A stretch of 64,000 nt of DNA. Source: Xestospongia muta. Its lineage: Eukaryota; Porifera; Demospongiae; Haplosclerida; Petrosiidae. Position 1 is the stretch's first letter, and each line of letters begins with the position of its first letter. Shown piece by piece: positions 1 to 14,200 of this stretch. The stretch spans positions 18,271,745 through 18,335,744 of the forward strand of contig OY848917.1 of assembly GCA_963693285.1 (NCBI GenBank). The letters run 5' to 3'. A program made the position numbers and the translations under genes. The notes under the pieces were generated by a model. That model did no database searches, was not told where the DNA came from, and was given only the letters and a program-made list of their open reading frames with translations.

Positions 1-2552
1 ACTACATGATATAAATATATAAAAAGATATGATATGAGTCAGATCAAAGTAAGACATACATATAAAGATAAGTGACTTTTAAGCTACACTGTTGGTACAA
101 AATATTCTCTCCTATGCAAATATAAGCTTCATCTAGTGCTATAGTAACCATATAAACATTTTTAGTGCACCAGGTGCTCCTGGTCACATCACATGATATG
201 AGGTCAGCAAATATGCTACCAAAGAAATAGTCAAGATTAACTTTGATGGTAGACAGCAAATAACATATAATGGGCATATTTCTAGAGCTATTCTAGAAGA
301 TAGCATAACAGGCAAAACATGTCTCTAAGATTTGGTAAAATACTGTGTTTTTCTGAAGTGAGAATATCTATACAAAGTCACAGCTACAAAGATATTTCAC
401 ACAAGATCTAACCATAGATTGTATGGGCTTATTGTTTCACAAGTTTAAAAAAGGATATGTTAGATAAATAAAAAGTCAGATGACTAGTTATTTGGGAGTT
501 TTTCAGAAAAAGGTCACTTTCTGACTAGAAAGTGCTACATAGTGATTTGCTAAATATAGCATACTCTTATAACCGTAAGCTTAATAATTGATTTAAAAAA
601 CTTGGTTATTTTGTATATTATTGTAAATTTAATTATAGAATGTCATATTTGAAATTGTATTTAACTATGTATCTACTATAGAAACCATGTTTGTAGATGT
701 ACAACTATTGCAGCACAAGACCAAAAACTATGTCAGGACAGGAAAATTAAAAATTATACAGTAAACAAAAGAGTGTGTAAACAAGTGAATATAATTTTGT
801 TGTTGTTGACTAATATACCATTGTATGGGATATAATTTTGTAGGGCTCTGCTATGAGCAGTGGTCAAATATTTAAATAACTTTGATCAAATTAATAGAAA
901 CCATGCATGGATACTGTGATTGCTAGTTCAAATAAGAGATTAAAATATTAAAAATGAATATGTTCTCATTGGGAAAAGCAGTGATTTTGAGTACATTGAG
1001 TATATTGGTCACACTAATAAGACGTTCAATGATGGTATATAAAACATTGGAAACTGATGTAAAGTCTGAAATTTTATGTTCTTTCAGAATTTACAAACAG
1101 AAACTCATACTTGAAACTCACGACTTGAGTTTTATTTGTGAAGACTCATTTTATCAAAAACAATCCCCTTAACCAAATCTTTAGTTTACACAAAGGATGA
1201 ATTGGAAGGCTATTTCACTTGACAAAATAGAAAAGTGACTCATACCATTGAGCATATTAGTAACATGTTTGATAAACAGCTCAATCAATGCAAACTGACC
1301 ATTATAGTACTGAGGGAGTTAAACACAATTAGAGATCAAGTAAGAACTGTTTTTAGGATATTTCCAGAGCTCAGTAACCACCTCCTGCAAAAACCTGTTC
1401 ACTTACAGATAATTCAGTACATCCATATGTAACACTAATAACATGTTGTTTTTCCAAAATGGTCACAACTCTCTCCTGAATTCAATCCATTAGCCAAATC
1501 ACTTATGATTTCTTTGTATTTGTGCAATTCGGGGAAAAAAACTCCTCTAATCCAACCAGTGGCAGAAATATTACATTTAAAATCAATTTGAAATAACATT
1601 GAGAGAGTTATTGCTTACGTTTTAATTAAGAGAGAGTTTTATCTAAAATGAAATGATGAAATCATCTACCATTCAAATATGTTTTGACCCTTTCCACTGT
1701 TGTGAATAATCTATTTACACTTGAATAGTTAGCTACATAAGATCAGAGTTCATTTTTAAGATGCTTACTTCGTAATTACTAAAAATTGTAGGGAAAATTG
1801 TTGCTAACAATACTATGAGATACAAAATTGAAATGAAACTTCATTGTAGAAGACACATTCACTGATGTCTGTAATAACAGGTTAGGAATTATGTGTATAA
1901 CTAGAGATCAGTACTACCATTAAATAGATATAAGCACACAAATCACATCAAGCTAATAAAGGCCTATGGAAAATCCAGATGCTGTAGGAGTTGTATGTGA
2001 TAGTCTGGAGTTGACAGATATATTTAATAGTTAATAACATCACATAAGTTGTATCTGTCAGCTTTACAATCATCAGACTAACCAAGAAGAATAAAGGCAA
2101 ATGAAACAGTAGATAAGAGGCACCTACAACAGCTATAAGTAAAAGACATTTGTTGTTGATGCTCTATATGTTAGACTTTATCTTCAGATGAGGACACTCT
2201 GTTTCCAAAGTCAAGTAGACACATCAGTACTACTAGGACAGTATACCATGAGAGTGTTAAAGGAGATCTTAGGTGAGTGCAATTCAACTACATATTAAGT
2301 TCACAAAGTGTTAGTGAGTTTCTTCAATTAATAGTCATGCTTTGTTGTCACTGAAACTAAGCATTTATTACCAGACTATTAGGGGAGTGGGAATATTCCT
2401 AACTTTGTCATATCATGTTTCAGAGGAGACTAATGACATAGTGTTAATAATCATCAAAGTATAGAAACACCATAGTCACCATTATTTTTGCAATTCCAAA
2501 TTTTTGAGTTTGTGTAGGAAGTAATATCAACAGAAAATCAGTAATCTCATAT
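1..2552. other. No gene recognised
   Basis: AT-rich unique sequence. Short frames at 44-277, 954-1172 and 1235-1432 show no motif or repeat support. The ankyrin gene's missing 3' exons could be here, but I found none. Confidence 0.6.
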
Positions 2553-3008
2553 ATGCTTTTTTTAATGCTATTGCACTCTATATGTGTACACATATACATG
2601 CAGGTGAGAAACAGTTGGAGAATGATGACTTATTTCACAATAGAAGTAACGATTAGAGGTTGCCACATATACAAGGATGTTTGGGATAGTTCATTTGGAG
2701 AGCAGATGTTTGGTGAAATTGAAGAAAACAATAGGTATGGTTCTTATGTTGTAGTGGTGGTTAAAACTGAAACAGTCGTTGGCAATGTAACTCAAAATAT
2801 GTCTTTAATCTACAACATGTTTTTGTGCTGGAGTGGATCTTTTATATGTTGTAAAGTTACTGGTGAAAGACTCTACTATTGCAATCAACAACAAGGAGGA
2901 GTGGAGATTCCTAGCAACTGCTACTTCAAAGAAATTCTGATAACTGTATTAGTCTGCAGCAAAGTTAGAATAGTTGAATATCTTACCAAAGAACACAAAA
3001 ATAGATGA
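2553..3008 (+). pseudogene. HIRAN-like domain reading frame, probably decayed
   Basis: The 151-residue frame carries the layout I recognise from invertebrate HIRAN-like proteins: IRGCHIYKDVW (residues about 34-44), GE, an N-rich turn, a YxVxVVK strand, VVGNV (normally VVGHxP), MSLIYNMF, then VTGERLYY and QQQGGVEIP. HIRAN domains in DNA-repair helicases bind DNA ends; the function of the stand-alone invertebrate family is not known to me. Key positions are eroded: the AVAV strand is VVVV and the VGHxPR motif is GNVTQN. After the TGA at 3006-3008 the same frame continues with a basic tail of family type (for example EPLTKRSK), suggesting a premature stop. The start Met is uncertain; the domain itself begins near residue 30. 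Confidence 0.65.
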
Positions 3009-3584
3009 GGAATTGGCAATAACAGAAAGGGTACAGGAGAGCCTCTAACTAAAAGGTCTAAGATTGATAATGAAAGTCAGGAAAAGTCTTCAATCTAGCT
3101 GAGTGAAAATGAACACAGTACCAATGACTCTTTGAATCAAAAGAAATGTAACTGAATAGTGAAAGGTTGTCAGATCTACACATCAACTTTGCAAAACATC
3201 TATTGAGGAATTTTAAATTGTATAATTTGCCCAAGTAACAATGTTAACAGACATCACTAAAATAAAAAGAATGTGGATGTCAATACAATAAATCTTGTGG
3301 CAGCAATATCAGATGTTCACAATATGGGATAAGTTATTTCTTAATAAAAAGACATTTTTGAAATTATCAACTTTTTTATACCTATTTGGTCTATAACCTT
3401 ACAGTCAGAGTATTTGGCAACACAGATCATTTTTGTGGTAGCCAGCCTTGAAACAAGATTCCATACTTAACCAGCTAAAGTACTTGTATCTGTTCAGTCA
3501 GAGACAAGTGTTAATTGAATAAATTGGTTCTTATTATATTAAGCTTTGAAACATGTCAAAACTTAATTTGACAGTCTTAATCTG

Positions 3585-4224
3585 CAGGGTTGGGTCAAGC
3601 CCTTTGAAGCTTAAGCATCTTTGAGCTTAAGCCCAGGTTTATTAAGAGCTTGAAAGGGCTTGAAGCCCTTTTTGGTTTTCAAGATCAAGAGCTTGAGCTT
3701 GTACTTAAGCTCAAATGCTAATTACTGGGCTTGTACTTAAGCCAATTTTGAAATTTCTCACTACAAAGTGCAACCATTTTTGATTAACACATTTGCTTCA
3801 GCAAAGCAGCTGTGAATATTTTGACTAGCCTTCTCTTTCGAAGCCTGCAGTATCTGTGTCAGCCATTCCAGTGTCATCAGCAGCGGCTGAAAGATAGTTC
3901 AGCATAGCGGGTAAAATTGATCTACCTGACAGATGTCGCCTAAGTGACTCAAGATTTGAACAATTGATGTTTATAAGATCAAATTGTGATGTTGTCTCTT
4001 ATAAATAACTTTTTTTAACAACAATTGTCTTGTAAATAATTTTTACTGACTATTGTTTAAGTAAAAGGCTTCAGCTTGGACTTAAGCCTTTTAACCATGG
4101 GCTTGAGCTTGAACTTAAGTCCATTTCAAATGAGATGGGCTGGGGCTTGAGCTTGAGTTTAACAAAACTTGAGGTGCTTGAGCTTGTGCTTAAGCTCTTT
4201 TTTACAGGGGTTGACCCAACCCTA
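3585..4224. mobile_element. hAT-like MITE
   Basis: The left end CAGGGTTGGGTCAAGCC is the inverted match of the right end GGGTTGACCCAACCCTA. The 8-bp flanks TTAATCTG (3577-3584) and CTAACCTG (4225-4232) agree at six of eight positions, fitting an old hAT target duplication. The ends are filled with degenerate, mutually inverted AGCTTGAGCTTAAGC motifs. No transposase frame was seen. Confidence 0.7.
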
Positions 4225-4232
4225 CTAACCTG

Positions 4233-5232
4233 GTATTTTATTATGGAATGCATGGTTTAATGGAATTGGGAAATTCATGTGTTCTGATTGGTTTAGCAAA
4301 CCTAGGCATGCTTCATTTTAGTGATGTGATTTCTTAATTACCTGTCCTACTAGTTTGAACAATCTTTCTGTTATATTTAGAAGTTTACTAAATCATTTTG
4401 GACCAGTTCAATGTCTCACTGTTAGGTAAAAGTGGATTATGAAGGCTCTCAGAACTAACATACAGTGCTAATTAATTCAATCAACTAGACAATTTTAAAA
4501 GGCATAAACACCTAATAAATCAGTAGAAATACAACTAGAGATTATAGGTTTGAGCAGGTAACAATTAGATGGGCAAATTTGAGCACCAAAATTGACTTTT
4601 AAATTCTAAAACAGATGGCATTTTGCTCACTTTTTCATTTGAAATCCACGTTGCTAATGTTAATCTGTAAAATGTTTGCTCGAGCTTGAGATATAAGCAG
4701 AGACAAAAAATATTGGAGAAATAGGTATTTGAGTTACAGAAACTCAGCTGTTCTATGTGTACATCCAAAAACACAGACTATTTGTAGCATCAGAGATGAA
4801 GAGATGATGAGAACAGTTATCAGTAATGAAAACAAGTTTAAGATTTACAATTCAATCTATTATGTTGCCAAAATTACCAAAAAAGTTATGAAATTTTAAC
4901 CAACTTCAAAAGTAGTTAAGGGGACTGATGAAAGATTTAAAAGTAAAATTTAACCAAAGAAAGCAGGTTGATAGCGAGTTCCTTTCAAAACTTTGTTGAA
5001 GCCAAAAGGCTTCAATAGTAAGTTATTTCTTTTTGAAATCAGATTATAATTATCTCTTAAGCTTTTTATTATATAAGAAACTAGAGTCAGAAGCTATGAA
5101 GTGTTACTAATGTTATGTACATCATGAATATAATTTAAGGATGTTGAACCTTAATTATATATCACAAAACATGCAAACTGCAATGTAAATTGTTTAAAGC
5201 TGATTATGCATTAAAACTAAATAATACATAGG
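4233..5232. other. No gene recognised
   Basis: AT-rich sequence after the MITE. The frame at 4565-4774 (minus) has no recognisable feature. Confidence 0.6.
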
Positions 5233-6025
5233 AATTCAATATGTGGTCTTGGTATATTCAAGGGTAGTGTGATCAAAAAGAATGACCTCTCTCAGAAGTC
5301 TTTCGTTGTATTTTGAATCACGTGACAGATATCATGGGAGTGACTATGTAACACATGCCTCCAACAACTTGGAATGGTTTGTTGCAAAGGTTCAAGAAGA
5401 TAGCTGATCAAACATATCAAACAAAAAATATATGTTTTTATTTCGTATGTCTGTTGGTTTTCTTTTGTTGTTAAATTCTGAGCTCTTGTACTCCTAACAG
5501 TTTTATAATAGAGAGTTTGAATCAATGGACTCTAGGATAACTTTTCAATGACTTGAGTCAAGTATCATTACATAAACATTGTCAATACACTTCCTTCACT
5601 AACTAATTGACACTTCAATCTATGGTTGTAACCTATTTGCACAATTTGGTAGAATTCTAACTACAAAGCCATGATTATTTCAAGCATTTCACAAATTGAA
5701 TCAGTAGTTCATTCTTAGAAAGCATCAATTATCACAAGTGCAGGATTATTATCTATATCATATAATACATATAAATGTCCATTGTAATGTAAATCAGGTG
5801 TCCATGTATCATGAATGTTAGAGAATGAGAAATAGTTAACAAATACCAGACCAGAGCTACATTGTCTACCAGCCTACATATAAACACTTCTCTTGAAGCT
5901 ATCATGATGATAAATAACCTCATAATTCTCTCAGTAATAATATTGATGACAGCTGGTATTTTCAGAAATGATCTTAATCTGTTTAACATGTTATGCAAGC
6001 ACAGCTGTCCTGTAATCATTAAGCT
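5233..6025. repeat. Direct repeat, copy 1 (about 790 bp)
   Basis: It matches 6985-7745 in order and orientation, including GACCTCTCTCAGAAG, AATTGACACTTCAATCTATGG and ATCACAAGTGCAGGATTA. It contains the 3' part and flank of the orphan pseudogene. Confidence 0.8.
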
Positions 6026-6813
6026 TGTTTAGATAGTCCATCATTGGCTGAGTCCAAAAGAACTGAATGTTATCAATGGATGAAACTGCTTTAATAAGAG
6101 TTTTTTTTTCAAAACCTTTCTGAAAAACAAAACAGTCAATGAATGGTGTTGTACGTTCATTTTGATTTCCTTAAAAAGTTCATAACTTAAATTGTTAATT
6201 TCAAACTAGGCTCCTGTTTATTTGTAGTATCTAATTTCTAGTGTATTCTAATAAGTTACTTTCATCACCATTATGGCTATTGTTGATAAACATTCGACAG
6301 CAGATACAGCAAAAGCTGGAAACCCTTTTTGTACTTTTAAGCAACTTGAAAGAATGTAACCAGTAGCATACCTTATTATATTCTGTTCATCCTCATTCAG
6401 AGTGTTGATATGTGGGTCATGACTTGGTATGTTAGATCTAATTACACCATCATACAATCGTTGGTTAACATATTGGTATATAAGTGGGCTTAAATTCTTT
6501 GATTTTAGAGAAGTCACTACAAATCTTAGGCAAATCATTAATTCTAATAGAGTGAAATGTGCTCCATAACTTCTCTCTTAAAACACTTATTGAACGACTG
6601 GAATGTTCAGTTGACAAACAAGTATAGAAATGTTGTTCTAAGGTTTCATTAAAGTATCTGCAAAAGTATGAAATGAACAGACCTGATGATTGTTGTTCGT
6701 TGCCTGAAAACTTCAGTGATCTGTTGCTTGTCTTCCCTACAACGTTCTGAATCACTGATGTCTGAATCAGTCAGTATTGACCACATAGCAGCTCTTACCA
6801 TTCCACTGGCCAT
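5715..6813 (-). pseudogene. Decayed orphan gene, transposon-associated family
   Basis: On the minus strand the ATG at 6811-6813 opens MASGMVRAAMWSILTDSD. A run with LREKLWSTFHSIRINDLP follows in another frame, then a frameshift near 6490 into LIYQYVNQRLYDGVI and NEDEQNIIRYATGYILSS. Further on, IQFFWTQPMMDYLNKLND and, after stops, FSNIHDTWTPDLHYNGHL and NNPALVIIDAF are readable. At least two frameshifts and several stops show decay. The REKLW-FHxIR / YQYV block resembles the exon-2 product of the inverted-repeat transposon at 60120-61376, so I infer a transposon-borne gene of unknown family. No enzyme motif was recognised. Confidence 0.55.
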
Positions 6814-6984
6814 TTTAGATTGATCACATGACCGTGTCTAGCATCAACCGCAAATTTGCATTGCATTTCCAATCCCTTCTCCCTCTCTATTACCTATGCT
6901 TAAAAGTACAGTACATGCACCCTGCAGTATAGATCTACACTGGGCACTACAGCAAGGTTAAGCACTTTAGTGCATTTTTATTAC

Positions 6985-7745
6985 TTAAGTATTGTTATAT
7001 TCAAGGTGAACATGATTGAAAAGAAGGACCTCTCCCAGAAGTTTATCTCTCATTGAACTCTGAACTATGCACAGACATCATAAGAGTAGCCACACGGCAT
7101 GTGCCTCCGACATTTGGGAATTGTGCTGCCAAAGTTCAAGAAGATAGCTGATCAAACGTACCAACTAAAGAATAGCTTTAAGTTTGTATGTTTGTTGGTC
7201 TTCTTTTGTCATTAAATGCTATGAGCCCTTTCACTGAAAACAGTTTTGTAATAGATATTTTAATTCAATGGACTCTAGGATAGCTTTTAAATGTCCTGAG
7301 TCAAGTGCCATTATATAAACTTCTGTCATAAGATCTCCTTTACTGACTAATTGACACTTCAATCTATGGGTTGTAACCTATCTATACAATATGTTAGAAT
7401 TTTAACTACAAAGCAATGATTATTTCAAGTATTTCACAAATTGAATCAGTGGTTTGTTCCTTGAAGGCATCAATTATCACAAGTGCAGGATTATTATCTA
7501 TATCATATAGTACATGCAAATGTCCATTGTAATGTAAATCAGGTGTCCGTGTATTGTGAATGTTAGAGAATGACAAATAGTCAATAAATATCAGATCAAA
7601 ACTACATTGTCTACCAGCCTATATCTAAACACTTCTCTTAAAGCTATCATAATGATAAATTAGCTCATAAATTCTCGTGGTAATAATACTGATGACAACC
7701 GTTATTTTCAAAAATGAACTTTTCTGCCTAGCATATTATGCAAGC
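6985..7745. repeat. Direct repeat, copy 2
   Basis: Diverged copy of 5233-6025, upstream of the pseudogene start on its strand. The pair may be a local tandem duplication or two insertions of the same element. Confidence 0.8.
7406..7618 (-). pseudogene. Second copy of the orphan gene's 3' part
   Basis: A 71-codon open stretch begins AGRQCSFDLIFIDYLSFS and contains RTPDLHYNGHLHVLYDID, NPALVIIDAFKEQ and DSICEILEII. It is homologous to the tail of the pseudogene at 5715-6813 but keeps the frame beyond the point where that copy has its stop. The surrounding 6985-7745 is a diverged direct repeat of 5233-6025. Confidence 0.55.
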
Positions 7746-8183
7746 ATGCTGTGAGACTTGTAAGAGCGCAAATGAATATGAATTGCATCCCTTGACTACT
7801 GGCGCATATAGCAAGCAAAGACTTTTATTAACCCTGTGGTATGACAATAGATGTGACTGATAATGCTTGAAGCTTCTAGCTAGCCTGTTCTTTTGTATTC
7901 AAGCATTCTATAGCTTTTAGTCTTCTACTGACACTGCTATTAATTATGCAATCTTTGTAGCTTAAGTCAATGTTTCATTGTGAAGTCAGTATTTTCAGTA
8001 CCTAGAAATAACAATCACTTGGATTGTAGCACTAAAACTCTCATGTTTACTGAAGACATAGAATGAATGTGTGACTTTATATCATTAATTTGTATTCATT
8101 GACATATGGTGTAAAGAACACATTATATATAGTAAGTATTATAAACAGCAATTATTACATTTATGTACTAATATGCCACTGAC
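7746..8183. other. Downstream of exon C, nothing recognised
   Basis: Expected intron following the C exon donor. No acceptor plus ankyrin coding pattern was seen. Confidence 0.5.
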
Positions 8184-8282
8184 CTTGTCTGGAACATTCA
8201 CTCTCACATCAGCATCTAGAAGGACTTGAACAACCTTATCATGACCTTCATAACATGATATATAGAGAACAGTTTTGCCATC
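8184..8282 (-). CDS. Ankyrin exon C (most 3' exon recognised)
   Basis: A 99-nt phase-0 exon: DGKTVLYISCYEGHDKVV, then QVLLDADVRVNVPDK. It is a clear ankyrin repeat of neither the A nor the B type. The acceptor is TGTAG and the donor GTCAGTG, so the transcript should continue to lower coordinates. No following exon was recognised in 1-8183. Confidence 0.85.
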
Positions 8283-11200
8283 CTACATTGTAAACAATCA
8301 AAAGCCAATAATCATTACGTTTAGACAGTCGATAAACAGTATATAAAAAGATGTCAGAGGCAAAGACATAATCATACTTGAGTATATGACAGAAGTATAT
8401 AGATGATTCATTAATATTTCATAGCAAAATTAAAAATAACTTCTACAATAAATTTGTTACATTTAGAGTTATTGCAGTATTCAGTAACACATGAAATTGA
8501 TATAACATGAAATGATGTGATGATAAAGACAACTCATAATAAATTTGATATAACTTGAAATGATTGTAAAGATGTATCTAGTGAAGGTCATTATCTATCA
8601 ATAATGATTATAAAAATTTCTAAATAATTTATGGTGTGAGGATAGTGGTATAAACATCTGAAAATTAACAAAGTAGGAAGACGGTATAATGTATAATAAT
8701 CCCTACATATTAACTACAGTAAAGTCTCATTAAACATGTATATATAGGGCCTTATGTAGTAGATAATATTTTAGTACTACCATTCCTATTGTGGTCAGAT
8801 ATTTTACATCACCATCACACCATTTTATGAACTTATTATTAATTTTAATGTACTTGTTTACATTGCTTTATTAGAAAACAACTTTTTTTATAATAATATT
8901 ACTATCAATTGAGTGTGTGTGTGTAAGCGCTAAAACAGTGAACTAACTGGTAGCCAAATACTCCAAACCCATCAGTCACATGGATGTCTTGTCTTTTATT
9001 ACTAGTAGGTTTGAGATAATTAGAAATGTATCCTCTTCTTATAATGCACCAACAAACACTTGATTAAGATCACTGACCACTCTCTATCTTCCCTCTCATA
9101 AATAATAAAGATTAATTCATTTTTAACAAAATGGTGCCTATTGGGAGGTTAATTTCAAATTCTGCAAAATCACCATTTTTATTCACTTAAAATAATAAGA
9201 TGTCCAAAATCAGACACCTCTTTTGATTTAAACATAATTTCAATGAAATAAATCTTTAAAAGCCTTCTAGTTTTATACCATTTACTTCATATTTAATATA
9301 TTTTTTATTTACTTGTATATCATTTAAATATATAAATTATTCACTAGCCAATACTTATCAGAATAATTATATAAACATTCCCAGAAATTCCATAAATGCA
9401 GACAAGATGATAGAAACATCTCAAACACTACTAAATTAGGAATGGCAGTATAGAAATCCCTACATGGTTGCCTTTGTGGGGGGGGGGGGGGGGGGGTTGG
9501 CAAAGTAGATGCAGCCATACATCAAAGAAAATTAATTACTTTGAATCACCAGACTGATAAAATATGCTAAATATTAGTACAAATACTTACATTGAGACTC
9601 AGAAAAACTATTGAGGTTTATGATTATTCTATTAAGCAAACATCATATCAAAAGAGACCATGTAGCTATTCATGTCATTTCACTTATAAAAAATATCATG
9701 TCTGTACTTCCATAAAAGTCTCATTGTATTATTCATAAGTATACAACAATAACTAACATAATCTCTATATGACAATTATTACATCAGACAAACTGTAGCT
9801 CTTCAACAGTCTGCATATCATATATGGCATTTTCTTAAAAGGACAATTTCAATTTTTCTTGTAATAGTAAATAAAACTAATGCTTATTTTAGGAAAAGAA
9901 GTTACATATTATTATATTTAGTTATACAGCTTTTCTAATATAACATACGTACATAAACACTTACTCTGTTGACAAGGTCTAGATTGGCTCCTTTCTCTGC
10001 TAAAATAAAAACAACATCTTTGTGTCCATTCTTTGCTGCTAACATGACTGGAGTAGATCCCTCCTAAATATATTATAATAAGCACATTAACATGAACCAA
10101 GAGAACATATCATAACATCAGTATATTATCTATATCAACACTGCTATATATGAGTACACCAGTAACATTATAAACCTATACAACAGTATATCTACTAATA
10201 CAAAATATGAATCCAATCACTCTCAACAATTAGCAAAACATTACAAACATTATTTTATTAGCATACTGGAACTCTAACAATAATATCAACAATACAAATA
10301 ATACTGATATGTACATAAATAAATGTAGTCATTACATATAAAATATATATTTTGTATAAATATCAGCATATTTTAAATGACTCATTCAAATAAGAAGTAA
10401 TAACGTGTTGAAATAAATTGAACAATTGAAAAAATTGCATTCAATACACACTTTGAATTTACATTACAATATATCACACTTACCAACTATTATAGTGCAA
10501 AGGACACATTCAAATGATAAGTAATAACAGCATCATAAATGTGAAAACAAAAACAATAGATGAACAAAATGACAAAATTGCATTCAGTATACTTAGCATT
10601 TACATTACAATATATCACACTTACTTTCTATTATATTGCAAAGGACACAATCAGATAAGTAATAACAGCACCATAAACGTGAAACAATATAGTTAACAAA
10701 ATAACAAAATTGCATTCAATATACTTAGAATTACATCAAAATACATCACATTTACCTCCTATTATATTGTAAAGGACATATTCAGATAAGAATTTATGAC
10801 AGCACGATAAATGTGGAAACAGAAAGTGATAGAATGAAGAAAATGGCAAAATTGCATTTAATACACTTAGAATTTACATTACAATATATCACACTTACCA
10901 CCTATTATATTGTAAAGGACACATTCAGACAAGAATTTATGATGTACCATAAATGTGTAAAGAGAAAGTGATAGAATGAAGAAAATGGCAAAATTGCATT
11001 TGATACACTTAGAATTTACATTACAATATATCACACTTACCACCTATTATATTGTAAAGGACACATTCAGACAAGAATTTATGATGTACCATAAATGTGT
11101 AAAGAGAAATTGATAGAGTGAAGAAAATGACAAAATTGCATTCAGTATACTTAGTATTTACATTACAATATATCATAAATGTGGAAACAAAAAAAATAGA

Positions 11201-14200
11201 GTGAACAAAATAACAAAATTGCATTCAATACACTTAGAATTTACATTAAAATATGTCACACTTACTCGCTATTATATTGTAAAGGACACATTCAGATGAA
11301 AAGTAATGACAGCATCATAAATGTGGAATTAAAAGGTAATACAATAAAGAAAATGACAAAACTGATTCAATATACTTAGAATTTACATTACAATATATCA
11401 CACTTACCCGCTATTATATTATAAAGGACGCATTCAGATGAGAAATAATAACAGCATCATAAATGTGGAAATGATAGAGTGAAGAAAATGACAAAATTGC
11501 ATTCAATATACTTAGAATTTACATTACAATATATCACACTTACCAACTATTACATTGTAGAAGACATATTCAAATGATGAGTAATGAACGTACAATAAAT
11601 ATGGAAACAAAAAATAGAGTGAACAAAATGACAAAATTAAATTAGTTAAATTACATTCAATACACTTAAAATTTTTATTACAATATGCTATACTTACCAC
11701 CTATTATATTGTCAAGGACACGTTCAGATAAGAATTTTTAACAGCATTATAAATGTGGAAACAAAAAGTGATAGAGTGAACAAAAAAACAAAATTATATT
11801 CAATATACAATTTACATTACTATATATCGGACTTACTGACTATTATATTGTAAAAGACACATTCAGATGACAAATAATGACAGCATCATAAACGTGGAAA
11901 CAAAAAAAACAATAGATTGAACAAAATGACAAAATTGCATTCAATACACTTAGAATTGACATTACAATATATCACATTTACCCGCTATTTAAAGATTTGA
12001 ATTCATTCTCACAATATCAATTACCTTAATAACAACATTGATATCAGCATTATGGTTGATTAATACTTCAACAATATCTCTATCTCCTCGAGTACTTGCA
12101 TAATGAAGAGCTGCCCATCCTCCCTATTAGAAACACAATAATATCATCGTGTCAGTCAGTACTATTATATCACTCTCTTATTATAATATTTATAACTCTA
12201 CTACAAAAACCAACATTATCTCTGAATGACAAATATTGCATCTGACAAACTAAAGCAGTTTGCACAATAAAAACAAACAAGGATGGCTTTTAAAGAGTGG
12301 ACTTGTTACTTTACTAAAAAAACAATAACTTCAAATAAATAATTAAATAATTAATGTTTAAGCATTTCTAGACCACATGACTAAAATATGAAAAGTCTAA
12401 TCAGAACTTCAAACAATGTAATAGATATAACAATCCCAAAATTTTTTCAGCCAAAAAAATTGTAACTAATTAGTACATTTAACTTTAATTTCAAGTTGAA
12501 ATTTTTGTTAAAATGCTTATTTGAATTTATGGCTTATTTTAATTATGTGTTAGCACTTGAACTGATAACCGAAATATTTATAGAAAAGTAAAGTTTAACT
12601 ATCAGCTGGTTTCAATAAAAATCAGGAAAAAATTCATTAGTGTATATGTAATAAACATATTACATTATTATTTTCCTAATATTATCATTAGGGTTTTGTA
12701 TCCTCTTCTCCTTTTGATCTTCATAATATTGGGTATATTTTTTTTAAAATTCAAACTTCATTACATTAGTAAAACAACTAATGGCTGACTTTATAGAAAA
12801 AAACATACATTATATCTTCAGTCATACAGCTTTTCTAATATAACATACGTACATGAACACTTACTTTGTTTACAAAGTTTAGATTGGCTCCTTTCTCTGC
12901 TAAAATAAAAACAACATCTTTGTGTCCATTCTTTGCTGCTAAAATGACTGGAGTAAATCCCTCCTAAATATATTATAATAACCACATTAACATAAACTAG
13001 GAGAACAAATAACAAAAAATAGAGTGAACAAAATGATAAAATTGCATTCAATACACTTAGAGTTTACATTACAATATCGCAATATTGCAACATACATTGG
13101 ACTTGTTTCAGATGTTTTACTTCTTTGTCTTATTTTACATTGAAATTATATAATAGCTAAACATGTTCACAATGTCTCTTTTCATTATTATTATTATTAT
13201 ACATGTAGGTTGGATGAATGTACTTAGGATATACTATACAATAGAGCATTGCTATAAATTAGAACAATTAATAGAAACTCGAAATTATGTGTGGATGTGT
13301 ATTCAATGCAGAAATAGCACTAGCAATGTACTCTAAGAATGCATATTTCTTTACTGATATAAGACAAAATATCTCCTTAATATAAGCATCAGGAACAATG
13401 GTTACTGAAGAAGGAACTCAAGTATACTCAACAGAGAACAGGCCTCGTGGTAGAATAAAATACTGACTTATTGACCTATCTTTACATTTATGACCTCTGT
13501 TACATCCTTATAAATATCATTGTAACTAATTAATAAATACAAATAAATTGGCTTCTCACACAGAGACTACTTCCTAGCTATTTATAAAAAACACTTTCAT
13601 TGTTAAAGTGCTTGAAATAACACTTTCAAAACCATATACATCATGTAAAATCACAATGTTTTACATAAAAATAATTGTTAATAATCTTTTCTAATTACAA
13701 ATAGAAGTCTGATAGACTTGTTTAAGTCAGACACACTAGTTGTTTATCGTTATAATTTTTATGTTATGTCTTCATTAAAAGTTACTATCTATTCACACAG
13801 CTTAAAGACTTGACTTCATTCTCAAGATATCAATTACCTCAATAAAAACATTGATATCAGCATTATGGTTGATTAATACTTCAACAATATCTCTATCTCC
13901 TCGAGAACTTGCATAATGAAGAGCTGCCCATCCTCCCTATTAGAAACACAATAATATCATCATATCAGTTAGTACTATTATATCACTCTCTTATTATAAT
14001 ATTTATAACTCTACTACAAAAACCAACATTATCTCTGAATGACAAATGTTGCATCTGACAAACTAAAGCAGTTTGCACAATAAAAACAAACAAGGATGGC
14101 TTTTAAAGAGTGGACTTGTTACTTTACTAAAAAAACAATAACTTCAAATAAATAATTAAATAATTAATGTTTAAGCATTTCTAGACCACATGACTAAAAT

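Noticed and set aside
8715..8755. Possible single end of a pogo/Tigger-type element (TACAGTAAAGTCTCATTAA)
   Set aside because: No matching inverted end was found nearby; one end alone is too weak.
9324..9518. Minus-strand frame with a proline run
   Set aside because: The prolines come from the 19-base G run; the rest is a dispersed-repeat fragment in an intron.
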